Shown here: in pieces, positions 1 to 5,984 of the stretch
Layout: the number at the start of each line of letters is the position of its first letter
Position numbering within the stretch: the first letter of the stretch is position 1
Source of the DNA: an uncultured Ideonella sp.
GTDB lineage: Bacteria; Pseudomonadota; Gammaproteobacteria; Burkholderiales; Burkholderiaceae
Assembly: GCA_946479475.1 (NCBI GenBank)
Contig: CAMLGG010000047.1
Span: forward strand, 1 to 25,528
Direction: 5' to 3'
DNA: 25,528 nt
The notes under the pieces: model-generated
What the model was told of the DNA's origin: nothing
What the model saw: the letters and a program-made list of their open reading frames with translations, nothing else
Database searches by the model: none
Position numbers and translations under genes: made by a program

Positions 1-85
1 TGTTGCGCACCACATGGTCGAGGTCTCGGTGTTTGTGGCCGTCGGCTTGGTTGGGGGGTTTGATGTCGTGTGGGTAGGCGAGCAT
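1..85 (-). CDS. Partial unidentified protein, N-terminus only
   Basis: An open minus-strand frame starts at an ATG (positions 83-85) and runs off the left edge, giving 28 residues that begin MLAYPHDIKPPNQADG. An AAGG element lies six bases upstream of the ATG, a good Shine-Dalgarno distance. The stretch is hydrophilic and rich in His and Asp, and has no recognisable motif. Its codons include more A-ending triplets (CCA, AAA, CAA, CGA) than the neighbours, so it could be the start of a foreign or mobile gene. The call rests only on the open frame and the ribosome-binding site, and is weak because so little is visible. Confidence 0.3.
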   Translation of the reverse strand, partial: MLAYPHDIKPPNQADGHKHRDLDHVVRN

Positions 86-201
86 GGGGGGCCTTATCTC
101 GAACGGGTCCGTGCTGCACGGGCCCGCGCCGAGGGCTTCGGCGGCGTGGGGCTTTGATCCAGTCGGCACTGTAGCCGCACGGCATTGGCTAGGCTTGGCC
201 C

Positions 202-1314
202 ATGACGACGACTCTCTACGACCCGATCCAGATCGGCGACATCCGGCTGAACAGCCGCATAGTGATGGCGCCCCTGACCCGCAACCGTGCCGGCGCCGGC
301 CAGGTGCCTACCGAGCTGATGGCGCAGTACTACCGCCAGCGCGCCAACCCCGAGACCGGTGCCGGCCTCATCGTCACCGAGGCCAGCCAGATCAGCCCCA
401 TGGGCCAGGGCTACCTCGACACGCCGGGCATCCATTCGCCCGAGCAGGTGGCCGGCTGGAGGCGGGTGACCGAAGCGGTGCACGCCGAAGGCGGCCGGAT
501 CGTGATCCAGCTCTGGCACGTGGGGCGCATCTCGCACACCTCGCTGCTGCCGGGCGGTGCCGCACCGGTGTCCTCGACCAGCCGCGCGGCCAAGACCCGC
601 ACCTTCATCCAGGGCGGCTTCTTTCCCGTCTCCGAACCGCGTGCGCTGCGCACCGATGAGATCCCCGCCCTGGTGGCCGACTACCGGCGCGCCGCGGGCC
701 TGGCGATGCAGGCCGGCTTCGACGGCGTCGAGCTGCATGCGGCCAACGGCTACCTGATCGAGCAGTTCCTGCGCGACAGCATCAACGACCGGACGGACGA
801 ATACGGCGGCTCCATCGAGAACCGCACGCGGCTGATCACCGAGGTGCTGCAGGCCATCACCGCCGAGATCGGCGGCGGCCGCACCGGCGTGCGCCTTTCG
901 CCGATCACTCCGAGCAACGATGCCGGCCAGGACAGCGACGCGCAGGCGCTGTACGGCCGGGCCGTCGAGCGCTTCGCGCCCTTCGGCCTGGCCTACGTGC
1001 ACGTGGTCGAGGGGGCGACCGGGGGCGCACGCGACCTCGAGTCGCAAGGCGTCGCGCCGTTCGACTACGTCGCCCTGCGCCGCAGGTTCCCGGGGGCCTG
1101 GATGGTCAACAACGGCTACGACCGCGCGATGGCCGAGGCGACCGTCGCCGGCGGCCGCGCCGACCTGGTCGCCTTCGGCAAGCCCTTCATTGCCAATCCC
1201 GACCTGGGCCGCCGCCTGCGCGAAGGCGCCGAGCTGAACACGCCCGACGCCGCCACCTTCTACGGCGGCGGCGAACGCGGCTACACCGACTATCCGGCCC
1301 TGCTGGAGGCCTGA
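202..1314 (+). CDS. Old yellow enzyme family alkene reductase (NemA/XenB-like)
   Basis: FMN-dependent, NAD(P)H-using cytosolic ene-reductase of about 370 aa, the usual length for this (beta/alpha)8-barrel family. The FMN-site motif MAPLTRNR lies near residues 23-30. The substrate-anchoring pair is His179/Asn182 in HAANGYL, and Tyr184 sits at the position of the catalytic proton donor. It is followed by the family block RTDEYGGSIENRTR. The C-terminal phosphate-binding segment (ADLVAFGKPFIANPDLGRRL) and the FYGGGERGYTDYP tail are intact. The family reduces activated C=C bonds of enones, nitro-olefins, maleimides or nitrate esters; the natural substrate cannot be read from sequence. The ATG at 202 gives the normal N-terminus. 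The 3' end overlaps the convergent gene at 1290-2579 by 25 bp. The family is certain, the specificity is not. Confidence 0.93.
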   Translation: MTTTLYDPIQIGDIRLNSRIVMAPLTRNRAGAGQVPTELMAQYYRQRANPETGAGLIVTEASQISPMGQGYLDTPGIHSPEQVAGWRRVTEAVHAEGGRIVIQLWHVGRISHTSLLPGGAAPVSSTSRAAKTRTFIQGGFFPVSEPRALRTDEIPALVADYRRAAGLAMQAGFDGVELHAANGYLIEQFLRDSINDRTDEYGGSIENRTRLITEVLQAITAEIGGGRTGVRLSPITPSNDAGQDSDAQALYGRAVERFAPFGLAYVHVVEGATGGARDLESQGVAPFDYVALRRRFPGAWMVNNGYDRAMAEATVAGGRADLVAFGKPFIANPDLGRRLREGAELNTPDAATFYGGGERGYTDYPALLEA

Positions 1315-2579
1315 GCGTTCGGCGCGCCCGGCGCGGCGGGCAGTTCGAAGGACAGGCCGATCTGCGATCCGTAGACCGGGTAGCGCACCGTGCAGCGCCA
1401 GCCGCGCAGGCGCTGCGAGTCCCAGCCAGCCGCGGCGCAGGCGTGGGCGACCAGCTCGGTGTAACGCGGATAGCCGGGCAGGCGCAGGGCATCGAGTCCG
1501 CGGCCCAGGAAGTCGACCGACTCGACCATGTCGAGGCGGTCGGCGCGCCGGGCCTCGTCGTCGGGGTGGGCCACCCCTCGCACGACGGTGTCGTAGACCC
1601 TCAGCTCGGGCGTGACGCCGGGCCACACGTCGTCGTGCAGGAGGGCGTCGACCACGTAGCAGGCGGTGGGCGGTTCGGCCTGGCCGCCGACGCCGGAACT
1701 CGGCGAGCCGTCGTCCGCGCGCCAGGCGCGGTGCACCCCGGCCAGGCGCTGGGCGCAGATCAGGTCGGCGCCGCCGGGCACCGACTTGCCCAAGGGCAGG
1801 CCACGCACGGTGGTCTGCATCACGCTGTCGTGGATCACCGTCTCCGCGTCCTGCTCGCCGAGCGTGGAGAAGCCCGGCACGATGAGCTCCGGCCAGGCCG
1901 AGGCCGGGGTGCCGTCGAGGCGGCTGATGCTGATGTCGCGCCTGGCCTGCACGAGCGTGTAGCCGAAAAGGTGGAGCACCCCCGAAGGGCGGGTGCGCCG
2001 GCAGCCGAGGACGCCGTCGATGCCCACGCATTCGTAGCGGTCCGGTTCCGAAGAGGGATGGAGGATGCCGGTGTTGAAGACGAGGTCCGCCTGCACGCCT
2101 CGCAGGGCGCTCATGGCCTTGAAGGCGGCCGCCTTGTGGCGCAGCTCGAAGCTCGATCGCGATTCGCGCACCCAGTCGCTCAGCATCGCGTCCAGGGTGC
2201 TGCGATCGCCGGCTTCGGCGTCGAGGAAGCGCTCGAAATCGGCGACTGCCGATTCGACCCGGCGCAGGCAGTCGGCGTCGGCCAGGGAGCGCAGGCCCGG
2301 ACCCTTGAGCATCTGGCGCAATGCCTCCTGCCCGGGGATGGAGCACAGCGTCGCCAACGGGTCGCCGGCGCGGACCGAGGAGACGAGCCGGCTCACCGCC
2401 GACTGGCTGAGCTGCAGCACGCGCTGCATGGCCTTCTGGTCCCGCAGTCCCTGCGCCTGGAGCTGGCCGATGAGGTCGCTCACGGCCGCCTGGAGTGCTC
2501 CCCCCACCGCCTCCGCGCGACGGCGCACGGCATCGTCGGCCACAGGAACGAAAGCAGCGGGCGAAGCGGAGGTCGGCAT
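1290..2579 (-). CDS. Uncharacterised protein with HTH-like N-terminus
   Basis: A 429-aa protein of unrecognised family. The N-terminal 80 residues are helical. A segment around residues 45-70 (QKAMQRVLQLSQSAVSRLVSSVRAG) looks like a helix-turn-helix, with SQSAVSRL as the likely recognition helix. The central and C-terminal part is mixed alpha/beta with many Asp, Gly and Trp, has no transmembrane segment or signal peptide, and may be a ligand-sensing domain. That arrangement suggests a cytosolic transcriptional regulator, which is inference. It diverges from a secreted-protein gene at 2692, and a perfect 15-bp palindrome lies 31 bp upstream of its ATG, as expected for an autoregulator. Its 3' end overlaps the convergent reductase gene by 25 bp. 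No enzyme motif was seen. Confidence 0.75.
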   Translation of the reverse strand: MPTSASPAAFVPVADDAVRRRAEAVGGALQAAVSDLIGQLQAQGLRDQKAMQRVLQLSQSAVSRLVSSVRAGDPLATLCSIPGQEALRQMLKGPGLRSLADADCLRRVESAVADFERFLDAEAGDRSTLDAMLSDWVRESRSSFELRHKAAAFKAMSALRGVQADLVFNTGILHPSSEPDRYECVGIDGVLGCRRTRPSGVLHLFGYTLVQARRDISISRLDGTPASAWPELIVPGFSTLGEQDAETVIHDSVMQTTVRGLPLGKSVPGGADLICAQRLAGVHRAWRADDGSPSSGVGGQAEPPTACYVVDALLHDDVWPGVTPELRVYDTVVRGVAHPDDEARRADRLDMVESVDFLGRGLDALRLPGYPRYTELVAHACAAAGWDSQRLRGWRCTVRYPVYGSQIGLSFELPAAPGAPNAQASSRAG

Positions 2580-2609
2580 GGCGGCAGCTTAGCGCCAAGC
2601 AATCTTCAA

Positions 2610-2624
2610 ATATGCTCAGCATAT
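2610..2624. promoter_or_regulatory. Perfect 15-bp palindrome, putative operator
   Basis: Two 7-bp arms, ATATGCT and AGCATAT, flank a single C. The site is AT-rich in a GC-rich background and flanked on both sides by TTCAA(A). It sits between the divergent HTH-like gene (start 2579) and the secreted-protein gene (start 2692). The symmetry and placement suggest a binding site for a dimeric regulator, most simply the adjacent HTH-like protein. Confidence 0.5.
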
Positions 2625-2691
2625 GTTCAAAAACTGTCGCCACGCGGCGCGGCTCCGCATAAGCTGGGTGCTCAATCCTTAGGAGAGTCGC

Positions 2692-3720
2692 ATGCCCTCG
2701 AACGCGAAGCACTGCCTGAACCGTGTCGCCGCCCCGGCGATATGGGCACTGGCCCTGGCGACGGTGGCCCCTGGCCTGACCGCCGCGCCCGCCACCCAGG
2801 CGCCTGACACCCGAGCCATGACGCCCCGCCAGCGCGTGCAGGCGGTGGCCGAGTGGTATCGCGCGGAGCATGCCGCTCGCGCCGCCGCCGCGCCCTCTCA
2901 GGACAACCAGCCTCCGGTCCTGAACCGGTTCGCCATCGAGGGCGACGTCGACGCCCAGGCACCGGCGCCTGCTGCCGTTGCCGACTTGTCGATCACCGAC
3001 GACCTGGCGGGCGTCCAGACCTGGATCGTCACCCTCGTCGGCCCCTCGGGCCAGATGGTCCAGCGCGTGGAGGGCGTCGCCACCGGACAGCGCCGGGTGG
3101 AAGGGCGCATGTCGATCGGCGCGGCTCCCGTCGCCACCGTGCCCTTCTCGCGCTACACCGAGCCCGGCACCTGGATGGTCGACTCGCTCTTCATCAGCGA
3201 CGGTGCCTACAACGGCCGGTTCTACGGCCGCGAGGAACTGGCGGCGATGGGCCGCACGAGCTTCACGGTGAGAAACCCGGGCGGCCACGACAAGACCGGC
3301 CCGCGCCTGCTCGGTGGCGTGATCGAGTCGAAGCGCGTCTCGCTGAGCACGCCGCCGCCGGGCACCTGGGAGGGCACGTTGCCGAACCTGTCGGCGGGCA
3401 TGCGCGTGGTGGACGATGGCAATGGCACCATCGCAGGGCCAGCGGATGCCATCGCCGCGTTCTGCCTGCCGGACCGGTACGCCAACTGCGTCGACCGCTT
3501 CGAGCTGCAGGGCCACGCCAACGAATTCGGCCGGCGCAGTGCCACGCTGCGCCTGGGCGGCCAGCCGCGCGCAGACCAGACCCCTGGTCGCTACCTGCTG
3601 CAGTACGTGGTGCTGAACGACCAGGCCCGCAACATGACGGTGCTGACGACCAGCCTGCTGGGCGGCGAGACCGATTTCTCGCAGCTGTTCCCGACGACCA
3701 GCATCACCATCGAGCCCTGA
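2692..3720 (+). CDS. Secreted hypothetical protein with Ig-like beta-rich domains
   Basis: A 342-aa protein with an N-terminal signal peptide: Lys/Arg in the first 11 residues, a hydrophobic core around residues 13-28, and a likely cleavage near residue 32 in an AAPA context. AGGAG at 2681-2685 lies six bases before the ATG and fixes the start. The mature protein begins with an Ala/Pro-rich linker, then repeated beta-strand patterns (an ITDDLAGVQTW type strand, repeated as MRVVDDGNGTIAG) that resemble tandem Ig-like or calcium-binding beta-sandwich modules. A Cys pair (AFCLPDRYANC) could form a disulfide. No catalytic motif is visible. The likely location is periplasmic or extracellular. It diverges from the HTH-like gene across the 2610-2624 palindrome, so that protein may control it. 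Function unknown. Confidence 0.8.
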   Translation: MPSNAKHCLNRVAAPAIWALALATVAPGLTAAPATQAPDTRAMTPRQRVQAVAEWYRAEHAARAAAAPSQDNQPPVLNRFAIEGDVDAQAPAPAAVADLSITDDLAGVQTWIVTLVGPSGQMVQRVEGVATGQRRVEGRMSIGAAPVATVPFSRYTEPGTWMVDSLFISDGAYNGRFYGREELAAMGRTSFTVRNPGGHDKTGPRLLGGVIESKRVSLSTPPPGTWEGTLPNLSAGMRVVDDGNGTIAGPADAIAAFCLPDRYANCVDRFELQGHANEFGRRSATLRLGGQPRADQTPGRYLLQYVVLNDQARNMTVLTTSLLGGETDFSQLFPTTSITIEP

Positions 3721-3736
3721 GCGGGCCGCGGCGCGC

Positions 3737-4201
3737 TCAGGCCGGCACGCGCAGCAGCCACCCCGGCTGGAGTTCGTCCGTATCGCCCAGCAGCGGCTGG
3801 TTGGCGGCGCGAAGGTGCTGCGCGCGATTGGCGTCGCGGTAGGCGTCGGCGGCGATGCGCGCGAGCGTGTCGCCCGGCTGCACGAAGCGCCAACGGGAGA
3901 CGTCGGACGGCATCAGCACCGTCATGCAATCCTCCACCGCCGCCACGCCGCGGACGTTGCCGCAGCACAGGACGATGCGCTCGCGCACGTCCTGGCTCTC
4001 GGCGCAACCGGACAGGCGAAGCACGCCGCCCTCGGGCTCGTAGACGGCCTCGAAGTGGGCCGCCCGCAGGCCGAGGCGAGAAACGTGCGCCTCGATGGCT
4101 GGCCCGAGGGCCCCGTCGCTGGGCGCATCGCCGCCCCCGTTGGCGGCAGGCAGGGCTGGCAATCGCACGCCAGCCTCTCGATCGAAACTGATCCGGCCCA
4201 C
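3737..4201 (-). CDS. kbp: BON-LysM protein, Kbp (YgaU)-like
   Basis: A 154-aa protein with the architecture of the E. coli potassium-binding protein Kbp (149 aa): a short N-terminal segment (MGRISFDREAG, matching the MGLFNFVKDAG type of Kbp), a BON domain at roughly residues 35-97 (VRERIVLCCGNVRGVAAVED), and a LysM domain at roughly 104-153 (FVQPGDTLARIAADAY to LQPGWLLRVPA). Kbp is a soluble protein that binds K+ and is linked to osmotic stress. No signal peptide is visible, in line with that family. The start is GTG at 4201 with GGGAG upstream, chosen because it reproduces the Kbp N-terminus. Its stop lies 16 bp from that of the convergent gene at 2692-3720. The architecture is clear; K+ binding is inferred. 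Confidence 0.85.
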   Translation of the reverse strand: MGRISFDREAGVRLPALPAANGGGDAPSDGALGPAIEAHVSRLGLRAAHFEAVYEPEGGVLRLSGCAESQDVRERIVLCCGNVRGVAAVEDCMTVLMPSDVSRWRFVQPGDTLARIAADAYRDANRAQHLRAANQPLLGDTDELQPGWLLRVPA

Positions 4202-4424
4202 GGCTGTTGGCTCCCTCGTTTGTTCTTTGTGAGCAGTGATGAGAGTACCTCAAGCTAGGGGGTAATGGGCTCGACCACCATCAACACTTGTGATGAATCG
4301 ATAGCGTTTGTGATAGCCACCTGAGTGTCCAGACGGATCCCGCAGGCCGATGCGGACACGACAGCCGGGCAGAACGCGGCCGCAGGGTTTACGCTCTGCC
4401 ATCCGCCGCCAACCCGAGCGACCG

Positions 4425-5126
4425 ATGTTTCGCCAACTCTTCGACCCCGTCTCGTCCACTTACACCTACCTGCTGGCCTGCGACCGGACCCGGGAGGCGG
4501 TGCTGATCGATCCGGTGATGGAGCAGCGCGACCGGGATCTGGCCCTGCTCGGTGAGCTGCGGCTCGCCCCGCGCTGGCTGCTCGACACGCACGTCCACGC
4601 CGACCACGTGACCTCGGCCACGCCGCTGAAGCAGGCGCTGCCGCCCGGCGCCAGGCCGACGATCGCTGTCGGCCTGGCCTGCGAGGCCGATGGCTACGAG
4701 CACGCGCTGGTCGATGGCGAGCGGCTCGCCTTCGGCGACGAGCACCTCGACGTGATCGCCACGCCCGGCCACACGCCGGGCAGCATGAGCTTCCTGTGGC
4801 GCGACCGGGTGTTCACGGGCGACGCGTTGCTCCTCGGCGGCTGCGGCCGCACCGACTTCCAGGGCGGCGACGCCGGCCAGCTCTACGACGCGATCACCCG
4901 GCGCCTGTTCACGTTGCCGGGCGAGACGCTGGTCTATCCCGGCCACGACTACCGCGGCCGCCGCGTTTCCTGCATCGCCGAGGAGCGCGAGACCAACCCG
5001 CGGCTGGCGGGCAAGTCGCGCGAGGAGTTCATCGCGCTGATGGACGCACTGAACCTGCCGCGGCCGCGGCTGATCGACGTCGCCGTTCCGGCCAACAAGC
5101 AGGCGGGCGCGGTGGTCCAGGGCTAG
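4425..5126 (+). CDS. MBL-fold hydrolase, ETHE1-like persulfide dioxygenase
   Basis: A 233-aa metallo-beta-lactamase-fold protein. The metal-binding block THVHADH (His56, His58, Asp60, His61), His116 in GHTPGS, Asp133 in TGDALL and His174 in VYPGHDY are all present. The GGCGRTDFQGGDAGQLYD block and the later EERETNPRL segment are typical of ETHE1-type persulfide dioxygenases, which use mononuclear iron to oxidise glutathione persulfide to sulfite in sulfide detoxification, rather than of glyoxalase II. The ATG at 4425 is chosen because homologues begin near MFRQLFDP. The frame is open 25 codons further up, but that part is Arg/Pro-rich and unlike the family. It diverges from the Kbp-like gene. 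The family is secure, and persulfide activity is likely but unproven. Confidence 0.88.
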   Translation: MFRQLFDPVSSTYTYLLACDRTREAVLIDPVMEQRDRDLALLGELRLAPRWLLDTHVHADHVTSATPLKQALPPGARPTIAVGLACEADGYEHALVDGERLAFGDEHLDVIATPGHTPGSMSFLWRDRVFTGDALLLGGCGRTDFQGGDAGQLYDAITRRLFTLPGETLVYPGHDYRGRRVSCIAEERETNPRLAGKSREEFIALMDALNLPRPRLIDVAVPANKQAGAVVQG

Positions 5127-5156
5127 CGCCGGCGGCCGGCCGAGCCCCGGGGCCGC

Positions 5157-5738
5157 TCAGAACCGCTTGCCGGCCGTGCGCGAACGGAAGATGTCCACGA
5201 TGTTCACTTCGCGCGGGCCGGGCTGCACGGTGAACGTTTCGCCGGCCTGCAGCGTGCGGGCCTCGATCACGCCGAGGTAGGCGCCGCAGTAGCCCGACTC
5301 GACCATCAGCTTGGCCGCCTTGGCGAAGCCCATCGCTGCGTTGAACTTGAAGCAGGGAAAGCGCGGCTCGCTCACGGCGAGCACCGTCCCATGCTCGAAG
5401 ACCAGCCGATCGCCGACCCACAGCTCGCGCTCGGTGATGCCATCCAGCGTGAGGTTCTCGCCCATCGCGCCGGGCGGCAGCAGAGGTGCGTCCCACGCAT
5501 CCAGGCGCGCCTGGGCGCGCACGGTGCGCCAGAACGGGTAGTGCGCCAGCGGATAGGCATAGACCGCCTTCGATGGGCCGCCGTGCACCGAAAGGTCGGC
5601 CTGCTCGTCACCCTCGAGCCCCATTCGGGTGACGGCCACCGGCCCGTGGCGCGGCTGCTTGCCGATACCGGTGAGGACCTCTCGCTCATTGATGAGGCGC
5701 GGCGTGGCCCGTGCCGTGTTGACGCTGACGATGTGCAT
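5157..5738 (-). CDS. MOSC domain protein (YiiM-like)
   Basis: A 193-aa MOSC-domain protein. Family signatures include GLEGDEQADLSVHGGPSKAVYAYP (residues about 46-69), GENLTLDGITERELWVGDRL, and the conserved Cys in EPRFPCFKF. MOSC domains bind molybdenum cofactor or its sulfur-carrier form. The E. coli relative YiiM takes part in molybdenum-cofactor-dependent detoxification of N-hydroxylated bases. It is slightly shorter than YiiM (about 224 aa), apparently lacking most of the C-terminal helical extension. The start is set at the ATG at 5736-5738 (MHIVSVN), because the longer open frame upstream is non-coding in character and overlaps the protease gene. It converges on the MBL gene, with 30 bp between stop codons. 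The substrate is unknown. Confidence 0.87.
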   Translation of the reverse strand: MHIVSVNTARATPRLINEREVLTGIGKQPRHGPVAVTRMGLEGDEQADLSVHGGPSKAVYAYPLAHYPFWRTVRAQARLDAWDAPLLPPGAMGENLTLDGITERELWVGDRLVFEHGTVLAVSEPRFPCFKFNAAMGFAKAAKLMVESGYCGAYLGVIEARTLQAGETFTVQPGPREVNIVDIFRSRTAGKRF

Positions 5739-5901
5739 GCGACGGCATTGTGCTGTCCCGGCAGGTGCGGCTCGGCCCCTGGCCCAATCCTCAACAAACC
5801 TCATACCCGAGGGCTTGCTGGGTCGACGCTGTAACCCGGCGTGTCCAAGATGGAATCGTCGGATGCGCCTGATGCCGATTGCCGGCCCGGCGCGTGCGGT
5901 G

Positions 5902-5927
5902 CGCGGCCATGAGCCGCGGTTTTTTTT
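5902..5927 (+). terminator. Hairpin plus U-tract upstream of the protease gene
   Basis: Positions 5902-5907 (CGCGGC) pair perfectly with 5913-5918 (GCCGCG) around a 5-nt loop, followed by G and eight T residues (5920-5927). This is a textbook intrinsic-terminator shape in plus orientation. No plus-strand gene ends nearby; the closest upstream ends at 5126. It sits 58 nt before the protease start, so it may end a small RNA or act as a leader attenuator. Confidence 0.5.
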
Positions 5928-5984
5928 GGGGTTCACCGTAGGCGCGCGGCCACCAGCCGGCGCCATGCCACCGAGGAGTTGGAG

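Noticed and set aside
94..3516. Very long minus-strand open frame of 1140 codons
   Set aside because: It runs antisense through the reductase, the HTH-like gene and the secreted protein, is Arg/Ala/Gly-rich low-complexity, and shows no domain. Long shadow frames are normal in DNA this GC-rich.
4250..4459. Small minus-strand frame of 69 codons between the Kbp-like and MBL genes
   Set aside because: No ribosome site, Arg/Gly-rich composition, and it overlaps the start of the MBL gene.
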